A stretch of DNA of 64,000 nt from CBDDDW01 sp965226805 (GTDB lineage: Bacteria > Chloroflexota > Dehalococcoidia > Lucifugimonadales > JAGWBF01), in the NCBI GenBank assembly GCA_965226805.1, contig CBDDDW010000029.1, forward strand, positions 372,001-436,000, written 5' to 3'. Positions 44,530 to 51,834 of this stretch are shown here, piece after piece. Positions within the stretch are counted from its first letter, which is position 1. The number at the start of each line of letters is the position of its first letter. The notes beneath the pieces were generated by a model, which ran no database searches, was not told the DNA's origin, and worked only from the letters and a program-made list of their open reading frames with translations. The position numbers and the translations under genes were made by a program.

Positions 44530-45593
44530 CGGAGAGGTCCTCCCAGTCCACGGGTTCGTCCGCCGGCTTGTCTAGCTTCAGACGCTTGCCCATGACCATG
44601 TCGGTGAACTCCGGAGATATGGAATAGCCGGGCCGTTTGTAGTTGATCATATCCGCGGTGATGACCTCCCCCACTTTGACGTCCCTGTTGAAGACGACGC
44701 TGCGGCGGACCTTTTTCATGGCCTCTCGTTCGTCGGCGCTCATGTTCCAGGTCCAGGGAGACCCAAGGGCGATCTCCACGTCTCTGAGCCTCTGAACAAA
44801 GGGACGCATCTCATCAGGCTCCAGGGACATGATGTGTTCAGCGCTCTCGGTGTTACGGTCCAGCGTGATGGTCTTCTCAACCATATGGGCACCCAGCGTC
44901 AGGGCGGCGATGTTCATATCAATATCGGGGGAGTGATCAGAGAATCCCACAGGGTATTGAAAACTGCTGAGGTAAACCGGCACCATATTCAGCCGGACGC
45001 TTCCCAACGGGGAGGGATACCCTGAAGGGCAGTGGACAATAACGATCTGGTCGTTACCGGCCCCTAAGCAGGTCCTGATGGCCTGTTCCAGCTCCCCCAG
45101 GGTACCGCGGGTGTCGAGGAGTATGGGAAGCCCGGAGCGGGCCGCGTGGCCGATGAGTGGGTAGTTGTTCATGTCTCCGCCGGCGATCTTGATACAAGGC
45201 GAACCTATGTCCACCAGGAAGTCAATGGACTCGAAGGAGTCGGGGCGTGGAGAAGAATAGCATGCCCACTTCATCGGCGTGGGCTTTGAGTTTGGCCCAG
45301 TCCGCATAGGGCATCTCCCGCCGCTTCAATATCGTAGTCAGTGCCTCCATCTTGGTCCCAGAAGTCGACTCATATTCGAACTGTACATCCTGGCGAGACA
45401 TAATCTTATCGACGAAGATGGTTTGGAATTTGATCGCGTCCACGCCTGCGTGCTTGGCGTGGTCGACCATGTTGATGGCCGACTCGAGGCCGGTGTGCGT
45501 CGCTCCACCCTCGAATACGATGAATGTGGGTTCACCGTCCCCAATCCATTTGTCGCCGATCTTGACTTTCTTACGTGAGAAGGCTGTTGCCAT
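44519..45593 (-). pseudogene. NeuB-family synthase, copy 3, interrupted by a +1 frameshift
   Basis: Two overlapping frames give one protein of about 357 aa. The first, from the ATG at 45593 (MATAFSRKKVKIGD, GGAG upstream), runs to GMLFFSTP, then the frame changes within a run of four C residues (minus strand; plus GGGG at 45242-45245) and continues DSFESIDFLVDIG. Motifs: FEGGATHTG for the usual AEIGxNHxG, IKFQTI, KIAGGDMNNYP, VHCPSGYPSP, FSDHS, then EKTITLDR. The second metal His (EKHF in other members) is Thr. It is therefore a divergent synthase as well as frameshifted, and its activity is uncertain. Confidence 0.78.
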
Positions 45594-45607
45594 TCGTTGC
45601 TTCTCCT

Positions 45608-46810
45608 TCACATGGGAGAACTGGAAAAGGTAGTGAGAACCTTGTCCAGGGCCCGCAGCACATCTTCCTGGTCGTCGTCGGACATAGCCGGAAAGAGGGG
45701 GAGGGTTATGAGTCGGTGGAACAGCGACTCGGCCACCGGGCAGGTGCCCTCACTGTATCCCCAGGTGCGGCGGTAGTAGGGATGGAGGTGAACCAGAGGA
45801 TAGTGGAGCTGCACGCCGATGTTCTCTCCCCGGAGCGCTCCCATAACCGTGTCCCGGTCCGCTGACAGGGTCTCGATGTTGAGAAGCGCCACAAACAGGT
45901 GCCACGCGTGGCGGACGTAGTCAGGTGCCACAGGCAACGAGACGAAGGGGGAGTCCGCCAGATGATCCTGGTAGCGCCGTGCCAGGGCCTCCCTTCGTTG
46001 AAGGAAGCCTTCCAGTTTATGTAGCTGGCTCAGGCCCAGGGCGCATTGCATGTCGGTAACGCGGTAGTTGTAGCCTATTTCCCGAATCTCATAGTTCCAG
46101 GGGTGCTCCCGGTCTGGGTAGACCATGCCGTGGTGGCGGAAGGTCTTCATCCGCTCCGCCAGGGTTTCGTCGTTGGTGAGCACCATACCACCTTCGCCGG
46201 AGGTGATGTGCTTCACTGGATGGAAGCTGAAAACGCTCATGTGGCTGATGGTCCCGAGGTTCCGGCCCTTGTATTGAGCGCCGAGGGCATGACAAGCGTC
46301 TTCGATGACCGTCAGGCCATGTCGGTCCGCCAGGTCCATGATGGCGTCCAGCTCCACCGGGCAGCCCGCAAAGTCGACCGGTAGTATAGCCTTGGTGCGA
46401 GACGTGATGCGACGGGCGACGTCCTGCGGATCAATGTTTAGGGACTCCGGTAACACGTCGGCAAATACCGGCTTCGCTCCTTGGAATGCGATACAGCTGG
46501 CTGTGGCAGCGAATGTCAGGGGAGTAGTGATGGCCTCGTCGCCGGGTCCGAGGTCCGCCGCGAAGGCCGCGGCATGCAACGCAGCGGTGCCGGAGCTGAA
46601 GGCGACCGCGTATCTGGCTCCCACGTACTCCGCGACGGCCGTTTCGAACTCGGCAACCCGAGGTCCGGTCGTGAGCCACCCGGACCTGAGGACCCGCACC
46701 ACAGCGGCGATGTCATCCTCGTCGATCGAATGCCGCCCGTAGGGTAGAGGCGACGGGCGAACAGGAACGCCGCCGTTAATTGCCAGGGGTTCAGGTATCA
46801 CTTTCCTCAT
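45608..46810 (-). CDS. pseC: UDP-4-keto-sugar aminotransferase (PseC-like, DegT family)
   Basis: PLP enzyme of 400 aa that adds the 4-amino group to the product of PseB. The Schiff-base lysine is in SFHPVKHITSGEGGMVLT, a form typical of PseC, and IEDACHALGAQY and NYRVTDMQCALGLSQL are present. Its ATG overlaps the pseB stop as ATGA, the standard pseB-pseC order. Length matches the family. Confidence 0.92.
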   Translation of the reverse strand: MRKVIPEPLAINGGVPVRPSPLPYGRHSIDEDDIAAVVRVLRSGWLTTGPRVAEFETAVAEYVGARYAVAFSSGTAALHAAAFAADLGPGDEAITTPLTFAATASCIAFQGAKPVFADVLPESLNIDPQDVARRITSRTKAILPVDFAGCPVELDAIMDLADRHGLTVIEDACHALGAQYKGRNLGTISHMSVFSFHPVKHITSGEGGMVLTNDETLAERMKTFRHHGMVYPDREHPWNYEIREIGYNYRVTDMQCALGLSQLHKLEGFLQRREALARRYQDHLADSPFVSLPVAPDYVRHAWHLFVALLNIETLSADRDTVMGALRGENIGVQLHYPLVHLHPYYRRTWGYSEGTCPVAESLFHRLITLPLFPAMSDDDQEDVLRALDKVLTTFSSSPM

Positions 46811-47802
46811 GATTGAAGCTCGGCTACCTCCGCCTGAAGCTCCCCGCTACTTAGCCACCGGGTGTTGGTGTCGCTGCGGAAGCGAAAGCCGGCTGGTAGC
46901 GGGGTGCCGCCACGGGGTTGTGCCTCGAAATCCCAGAACGGTAGCTGTGGATCGATGATGTAGAAATTATCGAATTCCCTGGTGTACGCGGCCTCTTCTT
47001 CGGTGATCAGCTCTTCATTGAGCTTTTCTCCAGCGCGGACACCGATCATCTCCCATTTAGCGTCCGGCGCTACGGCGTTCGCTATATCCGGCAGGCTCAT
47101 CGATGGAATCTTCGGCACAAACACCTCGCCACCTGACATGGTCTGAATGGAGTCGATAACCAACCTTACGCCCTGCTCCAAGGTGATCCAGAAGCGGGTC
47201 ATGCGTTCATCGGTGATCTGAATCACCCCGTTGTCACGTTGCTCCAAGAAGACGTTGATCACGCTGCCACGGCTGCCAACCACATTGCCATAGCGTACGC
47301 AGCTGAACCTGGTGGTCCGTCCTCCGGCGTATGAATTGGCCTGAATGAACAGCTTTTCGGCGACAAGTTTGGTGGCGCCATAGAGGTTTACCGGATGTAC
47401 AGCTTTGTCGGTGCTTAAAAACATGACTCTACTTACCCCGGAGTCGATGGAGGCGTCAATAACATTGGCGGTCCCGCTGATGTTCGTCTTTACGGCTTCG
47501 ATGGGATTGTACTCTGCAGCCGGCACCTGCTTGAGAGCTGCTGCGTGCACGACAATATCGACCCCGTACATGGCTCTGTAAAGCCGTTCCTTATCTCTTA
47601 CGTCTCCTATAAAAAAGCGTAACCGGTCATCAGTTATCTGCTGGCTCATCTGGAGCTGCTTGAGCTCGTCACGGGAGTAGACGCGCACAACGGCCGGGTC
47701 CTGGTCGCGCAAGACTACCTCTGTGAACTTTCTCCCAAAAGAGCCAGTTCCCCCTGTAATCAGAATGGTCTTTCCCGAGAAGTACAAAGAGCTTTCCATC
47801 AA
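46807..47802 (-). CDS. pseB: UDP-N-acetylglucosamine 4,6-dehydratase (inverting)
   Basis: First enzyme of the pseudaminic acid pathway. The 331-aa SDR has ILITGGTGSFGRKF, YSRDELKQLQMSQ, FFIGDVRDKERLYRA, HAAALKQVPAAEYNP and STDKAVHPVNLYGATK with catalytic YxxxK; these are diagnostic for PseB. Two tandem ATGs are possible starts. A 180-bp leader with a perfect hairpin lies between it and the NusG-like gene. Confidence 0.94.
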   Translation of the reverse strand: MMESSLYFSGKTILITGGTGSFGRKFTEVVLRDQDPAVVRVYSRDELKQLQMSQQITDDRLRFFIGDVRDKERLYRAMYGVDIVVHAAALKQVPAAEYNPIEAVKTNISGTANVIDASIDSGVSRVMFLSTDKAVHPVNLYGATKLVAEKLFIQANSYAGGRTTRFSCVRYGNVVGSRGSVINVFLEQRDNGVIQITDERMTRFWITLEQGVRLVIDSIQTMSGGEVFVPKIPSMSLPDIANAVAPDAKWEMIGVRAGEKLNEELITEEEAAYTREFDNFYIIDPQLPFWDFEAQPRGGTPLPAGFRFRSDTNTRWLSSGELQAEVAELQS

Positions 47803-47932
47803 GACTCCAAATTGCGATATTCCTTGGTAGGTGGTGAGTTCGTGGACCTGATAAAACGACCGTGGATGATCTCAGGGTGGACATGGGCCCGGTGATGAGG
47901 CTGGAAGAAGCCGAACTTAATAGCAGAGCCCT

Positions 47933-47949
47933 CCTGGGCTTAGCCCAGG
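47933..47949 (-). promoter_or_regulatory. perfect hairpin in the leader upstream of pseB
   Basis: CCTGGGC-TTA-GCCCAGG, a 7-bp perfect stem with a 3-nt loop. No T-run follows on the minus strand, so it is not a standard intrinsic terminator. It lies in the untranslated stretch between the NusG-like gene and pseB and could be a pause hairpin or recruitment element for that factor (inference). Confidence 0.5.
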
Positions 47950-47982
47950 CATCAGACAGGCGTAATATGAGTGTTCTCGGAG

Positions 47983-48630
47983 CTAGTCGCTACGACGAAG
48001 AACACCGCTGTTTAGGCCGCCAGAAGGAGCCAGTGTACCCTCGACCATTCGTGGGCCCCGTCCTCGAATCCAGCGTCCTCTGCCCCTGGTCCGGCGGTGG
48101 GATCGCCCGCTCCAGTTGGCGTTAACCCCACCAATTCCCACCGGCTGTAAATGGTGCCAGGGGACCTTAGCCTCGACTCTGCGCCCCAGGAATTCTAGTA
48201 ACACCCGTACTCGAGCCTGCGGAGACTGGGCTTCCGTGACTACCTCCGCCAAGCTTTCCACAGGCCCCAAAGAGACCCGGACCTTCTCACCGGGCCGGTA
48301 CTGTGTCCACACCCCTCCGAAGGCGTTCAGAGTCTCCACCCGCTGGGCCAACTCTGTTATTACGCGGTCTGGCACCTCTGCCACCACCCCTTCGAAGGCC
48401 ACTACGCCCACCAACTGAGGCATCTTGCGAAGCTGCTGCAAGCCCCCTTCTTCCAGGTTGTAGTGTAAGAAGAGGTAGCCGGGGAACAGAGGCGTGTCGG
48501 GATGGCCAGACCGGGGGCGCGGTGTCTTCGCGCACGGCAGAAACACCTCGATCCCCGCTCCACTGAGACGTTCCCGAGCGGCGTATTCGGCCAAGGGTTT
48601 GGTTCGAGCGGCATACCAGTGTAGCGCCAT
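47983..48630 (-). CDS. NusG/RfaH-type transcription elongation factor (specialised NusG paralogue)
   Basis: A 215-aa protein with a NusG N-terminal domain (WYAARTKPLAEYAARERL, then FPGYLFLHY and QLVGVVAF) and a KOW-type C-terminal domain (about 110-165, FGGVWTQYRPGEKVRVSLGP, EFLGRRVEAKVPWHHL). A basic tail rich in Arg and Gly follows (SGRSHRRTRGRGRWIRGRG). Such paralogues bind RNA polymerase at long glycan operons and suppress early termination. As second gene of this transcription unit it probably antiterminates the following ~47 kb. The start overlaps the previous stop by one base (TGATG). Confidence 0.87.
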   Translation of the reverse strand: MALHWYAARTKPLAEYAARERLSGAGIEVFLPCAKTPRPRSGHPDTPLFPGYLFLHYNLEEGGLQQLRKMPQLVGVVAFEGVVAEVPDRVITELAQRVETLNAFGGVWTQYRPGEKVRVSLGPVESLAEVVTEAQSPQARVRVLLEFLGRRVEAKVPWHHLQPVGIGGVNANWSGRSHRRTRGRGRWIRGRGPRMVEGTLAPSGGLNSGVLRRSD

Positions 48631-49277
48631 CAGGACCCCTGCCCGGATTTAGCCCCCGGGAAAAAGGTGATCAGATTCTCCAGGCTAACACCCTGATCCA
48701 GCACATCCACGTAGGCTCCATCCGACCCCTTTAGAGATGCGACCACCACCTTATCGTATTCTCGAGGCTTCATCGTGCTGAGGTCGCGGACGGGCATGCC
48801 CAAGAATTTGCCATTTGCCTGGTCGCTGGAGCCGAAGGTGCCGGAGGCGAAGACGTCGATCTCCTCTATTCCTATCTCTTTGAGCCCCAGGTAGACCAAT
48901 TCCGCAAAACTGTCGGTTCCATAGATCGCTACCCGGGACTCCTCGTTCAGAGCAAAGGGCGCCAGTTCGTCGCGGAGGGTCTGACGTACTTGCTGATAGT
49001 GGTCGAGGGTCCGGCGCACGAACCCAACCGTTAGCTGAATTTTCCGCGTGAATCCTTCGGGTGTGAGGTTGTAGAGCCAGTGTTTCCAGCCGGCGTGAGT
49101 AATGCGTACGTAGCCCTTTTGAGCGAGGCTTTTTAGCAGAATGTTGGTCACACCAAGCGCTATTCCTACTCTTTGGGAAAGGTCTCTCTGGCTGGCATCG
49201 GGCGTGCGGGTGACTTCCGATAGAAGCCGTAGCTCCCGGTTGCTGGAATTCTCGGTATGTTCGTCCGATGAACGCAC
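48630..49277 (-). CDS. MarR/EPS-type winged-helix regulator fused to a Rossmann-like domain
   Basis: A 215-aa regulator. Residues about 12-95 are a winged helix: SQRDLSQRVGIALGVTNILLKSLAQKGYV is the HTH, with a wing at WKHWLYNLTPEG; this resembles the MarR-type regulators of exopolysaccharide loci. Residues about 113-205 look like a nucleotide/sugar-binding Rossmann domain (VAIYGTDSFAELVYLGLKEIG, then MKPREYDKVVVASLKGSD). It is the first gene of the locus, with a GTG start placed only 7 nt after the -10 box. It is likely to be an autoregulator sensing a nucleotide sugar or cofactor (inference). Confidence 0.75.
   Translation of the reverse strand: MRSSDEHTENSSNRELRLLSEVTRTPDASQRDLSQRVGIALGVTNILLKSLAQKGYVRITHAGWKHWLYNLTPEGFTRKIQLTVGFVRRTLDHYQQVRQTLRDELAPFALNEESRVAIYGTDSFAELVYLGLKEIGIEEIDVFASGTFGSSDQANGKFLGMPVRDLSTMKPREYDKVVVASLKGSDGAYVDVLDQGVSLENLITFFPGAKSGQGS
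49259..49273. promoter_or_regulatory. operator candidate 1 (GTTC-N7-GAAC palindrome)
   Basis: Plus strand GTTCGTCCGATGAAC. It overlaps the first codons of the regulator gene. The same GTTC-N7-GAAC pattern recurs exactly 22 bp away at 49281-49295, about two helical turns, so a dimeric regulator could bind both on one DNA face. An autoregulatory role for the adjacent winged-helix protein is inferred. Confidence 0.5.
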
Positions 49278-49280
49278 TGT

Positions 49281-49295
49281 GTTCAGTATACGAAC
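49281..49295. promoter_or_regulatory. operator candidate 2 (GTTC-N7-GAAC palindrome), covering the -10 box
   Basis: Plus strand GTTCAGTATACGAAC. The -10 box of the promoter (TATACT, 49285-49290) lies fully inside it, so a bound protein would block RNA polymerase. It is the partner of the palindrome at 49259-49273. Confidence 0.5.
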
Positions 49296-49314
49296 GCATC
49301 ATTTCCTTGTCAAG
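49285..49314 (-). promoter_or_regulatory. sigma-70-type promoter of the glycan locus
   Basis: On the minus strand: TTGACA (49314-49309), 17 bp spacer, TATACT (49290-49285). Both boxes are at or near consensus with ideal spacing. Only 7 nt separate the -10 box from the GTG of the winged-helix regulator, so transcription should start at or next to the start codon, giving a leaderless mRNA. Confidence 0.75.
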
Positions 49315-49727
49315 CCGTTACGGATATCATTATCGAGCGCTTTGCGGTGTGGCCTGTCTCTAAACAACAGACTCCACGGGCGCAGAGCTTGATCTTTGCC
49401 CGGGGAGATGGCTGTGTTTGTAAGGGAGGGTGTCGTGACATCCGGCGGAGGGCAGTTAGGTAATGGAGGGGATTTCGGTGGCCGTATAAGGCGAAGGCTG
49501 CGTCTGTCTTAAGATGGCATGTTTTCAGGCTGCCGAACCGGACTTTCGGTCAGCTTCGGCCCTTGGGTTGAACAGTCGGTAACCTATGCCCCGTTCGGTC
49601 AGGGGACCGGCTTGTCCCAGCGACCCATATATCTTAAGACATGAAGACACGGGGTGTGTGACAATACCGTGACAAAATCAGCGGTGGCAATTCGGGCAGG
49701 TCCGGACAGAGCGCCCTGGGAGGCAGA
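49315..49727. other. non-coding intergenic region with repeats
   Basis: No coding gene is supported here. The region lies between the end of the SDR epimerase gene and the glycan-locus promoter. It contains TCTTAAGA palindromes at 49508-49515 and 49632-49639 whose flanks form an 11-bp inverted pair (TGTCTTAAGAT and ATCTTAAGACA), a direct repeat GTGACAA-TACC-GTGACAA at about 49659-49676, and nested GCCGAA/TTCGGC and ACCG/CGGT hairpin arms around 49530-49560. No T-run is next to the hairpin, so a terminator is not proven. Confidence 0.4.
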
Positions 49728-50687
49728 CTATTTCGCGCGGTCGGGCAGGTAGGCCATCAAAGCATCTTCCGAAGTGTAGAAGAATCGAAATCCTGTCTCT
49801 TTCTTGAGCTTTCCGGTGCTGACGATTATGGGGTAGCGGATAAAGTCTAGTCCGGCGGCCGGGGCATCTTTTTGGATGCCAAGGCTCCAGGCCATCTGCG
49901 TCAGAGGGTAAGCCATCGGTGCGGGCAGGAAGATCAGCTTGCGCCGTGACAGCATGGCCATCCGCTTGTAATGGATCACTCCATCTCCCGCAACGTTAAA
50001 GGTGCCGGGACAAGGCTCTGTGACCAGCTGGTGAAGGAGTTTCGCCAGGTCGTCTTCGTGTACGAACTGTAAGGGTGGATTGTACCCCATCACGCCCAAA
50101 AGCAACGGTTTGAAGAAAGCACGAGTTACGAAGTTGTCTGCTCCGGGCCCCATCACGACGCAGGACCGAAGGATCGTTACGTTCACCTTAGGGTTTTGCC
50201 GGGCGAACTCCTGTACTTCCTTCTCACACAAAGCTTTGTCGTAGGAATACTGAAAACCCATGGACGGTCGGATGGTAGCCCTCTCGGTTATGGGGACCGG
50301 GTTGTCCCTGTGGGCGCCGTATATGGTGTGAGAGCTCAGGTAGATGACGTTTCTCACTTTGAGGGACTGGCACGCTTTGAGGACGCTTCCCACACCTTTG
50401 AGATTCGTCCGGCGGATCATTTCCTTCTCCCGGCGGTTTCGGCCTGGCCGTAGGGCAAAGGCGAGGTGTACGACAGTATTCACCTTGTGGTCACGAAAGG
50501 TGTCGTCCAGGGGTTGGGTCACGTCCCGCCTTTCGGCGGCCACGTTATGGTAGGGCATGGGAAGGGGTCGTGTGTCTATCGCCACCGACTTCTCTAAACG
50601 GGCATCACTTTCGAGCTCCTGGAGCAGCCGGCTGCCGATATAGCCGGAGGCGCCTGTGACAGCTACTCGTGGGGCTGGGTCAGGCAT
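49728..50687 (-). CDS. NAD-dependent epimerase/dehydratase (extended SDR)
   Basis: A 319-aa SDR with PRVAVTGASGYIGSRLLQEL, YLSSHTIYGAH and FQYSYDKALCEKEV holding the YxxxK catalytic pair. It ends the hopanoid operon. The ATG at 50687 overlaps the stop of the small upstream gene by 8 bp. It has a late hydrophobic/helical section (LIFLPAPMAYPLTQMAWSLG) as in some membrane-associated SDRs. The substrate is unknown; a link to hopanoid head-group sugars is only suggested by position. Confidence 0.83.
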   Translation of the reverse strand: MPDPAPRVAVTGASGYIGSRLLQELESDARLEKSVAIDTRPLPMPYHNVAAERRDVTQPLDDTFRDHKVNTVVHLAFALRPGRNRREKEMIRRTNLKGVGSVLKACQSLKVRNVIYLSSHTIYGAHRDNPVPITERATIRPSMGFQYSYDKALCEKEVQEFARQNPKVNVTILRSCVVMGPGADNFVTRAFFKPLLLGVMGYNPPLQFVHEDDLAKLLHQLVTEPCPGTFNVAGDGVIHYKRMAMLSRRKLIFLPAPMAYPLTQMAWSLGIQKDAPAAGLDFIRYPIIVSTGKLKKETGFRFFYTSEDALMAYLPDRAK

Positions 50688-51051
50688 CTGATGGGGCGTC
50701 CATAAAGTCGAACTGAAGTGTGCCCAAACCGGGCACTTCAAATCCCATTCCGATCGTGTGGCGTTCCTCGCTCAGATTCATGCCTTCGATAGTTACGGTC
50801 GTGATCTTTTTCATGTCCAGGGTGAATGGCGTGCTGGAGGAAATGCTTTCGAAGGAGCACTGCCTGCCGTCTACCTGGAAGGCACAGTTCGCTAGCGGTA
50901 TCTCATGACCATCAACGCTCAGCGGAAGAAGCCTCCGGGCGTAACCGCTGCCAAGCGTGTTCATCAGCTCGAACTGGAACCCAGTGCTCGTGTTGCGCAG
51001 GCTTCCCTTGACGTACAGCCTTCGTAGCAGAAAACTAGGGATAGTTACCAT
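50680..51051 (-). CDS. conserved-looking hypothetical protein (123 aa)
   Basis: I do not recognise this protein. It starts MVTIPSFLLRRLYVKGSL with GGAGAGG upstream, and is predicted from its pattern to be mainly beta strand, with repeated short hydrophobic stretches such as FQFELMNTLGSG and HTIGMGFEVPGLGTLQFDF. No signal peptide or membrane segment is seen. It overlaps the following SDR gene by 8 bp, so the two are probably co-translated. An ATG at 51069 is an alternative start. Confidence 0.7.
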   Translation of the reverse strand: MVTIPSFLLRRLYVKGSLRNTSTGFQFELMNTLGSGYARRLLPLSVDGHEIPLANCAFQVDGRQCSFESISSSTPFTLDMKKITTVTIEGMNLSEERHTIGMGFEVPGLGTLQFDFMDAPSDA

Positions 51052-51125
51052 GCTTGCCTCTCCACCCATATTATCACGGGCGCCCCCTATGTGTTTCGAT
51101 AACTTCTATGACCGAGTCCACTCTG

Positions 51126-51809
51126 TCAATTATTTCCGGGGTTATTCATCCGCTCAGCGGCCTTCTGCATGAGGAATAGCTCTCGTTGGATCTCGACGGC
51201 CTCCGAAGGCAGCGGCGTAGCCTTCCCAATAAGAGAGGCGTATATAAATATTTGCGCCGCTCTTTCCACCATCTGGCACACTTCCAATGCTTCCCACGGC
51301 TCCCTCCCTACCCCTATCAGACCGTGATTCCGCAGAAGCACTGCGTTCCGCTCTCCGAGGGAGTGGCAGGCATTGCGGGCAAGCTCCTCGCTGGCGGGGA
51401 ACCCATACTCTGCTACTTCCACCCTGCCACCGACCTTTATCACCATCTCGTCAATCAAGGGGGGTATAGGCAGGCCAGCCACTGCTGCCACAGAAGAGTA
51501 GGGCGAATGGGTATGAATTATCGCTCCGACATCCGCACGCGCCTGGTATAGCTCAAGGTGCAGTGCGGTTTCGCTGGAGGGAAGGTGGTCCCCCTTTACG
51601 GCGCCTCCTGCCAGATCCACGACCACCAGGTCTTCTGGGCTCATCCGGCCGTAGCGGAATCGGCTCGGCGTAATGAGGACGAGGTCTTCGTCCTCATTCC
51701 CGGTCAGGCGAAGGCTGGCATTGCCGCTGGAGCCGGCCACGAGCCCCTGTTTGACCATTTCGTCGGTCACCTCCAGGAGCAGCTGCCTCTCTCGATGATT
51801 CTGTCCCAA
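51126..51809 (-). CDS. class II aldolase/adducin-family protein (L-fuculose-phosphate aldolase-like)
   Basis: A 227-aa zinc-dependent aldolase-family protein. It has GLVAGSSGNASLRL for phosphate binding, PSSETALHLELYQARADVGAIIHTHSPYSS with the Glu nucleophile/base and the zinc HTH motif, and LLRNHGLIGVG with the third zinc His. It would cleave a phosphorylated sugar to DHAP (or a related C3 unit) and an aldehyde. It follows an FGGY kinase by 25 bp, so the kinase product is its probable substrate (inference). Confidence 0.9.
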   Translation of the reverse strand: MGQNHRERQLLLEVTDEMVKQGLVAGSSGNASLRLTGNEDEDLVLITPSRFRYGRMSPEDLVVVDLAGGAVKGDHLPSSETALHLELYQARADVGAIIHTHSPYSSVAAVAGLPIPPLIDEMVIKVGGRVEVAEYGFPASEELARNACHSLGERNAVLLRNHGLIGVGREPWEALEVCQMVERAAQIFIYASLIGKATPLPSEAVEIQRELFLMQKAAERMNNPGNN

Positions 51810-51834
51810 TGATCCTCCACGACGTGGGGCCCGC

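Noticed and set aside
49530..49560. Possible RNase P or SRP RNA (short GAAAGTCCGG-like match on the minus strand)
   Set aside because: Only about ten bases match; the remaining conserved blocks and ends of either RNA are absent.
49530..49560. Intrinsic terminator after the hopanoid operon
   Set aside because: Hairpin arms exist (GCCGAA/TTCGGC) but no T-run follows on the minus strand, so it is noted only as a repeat.
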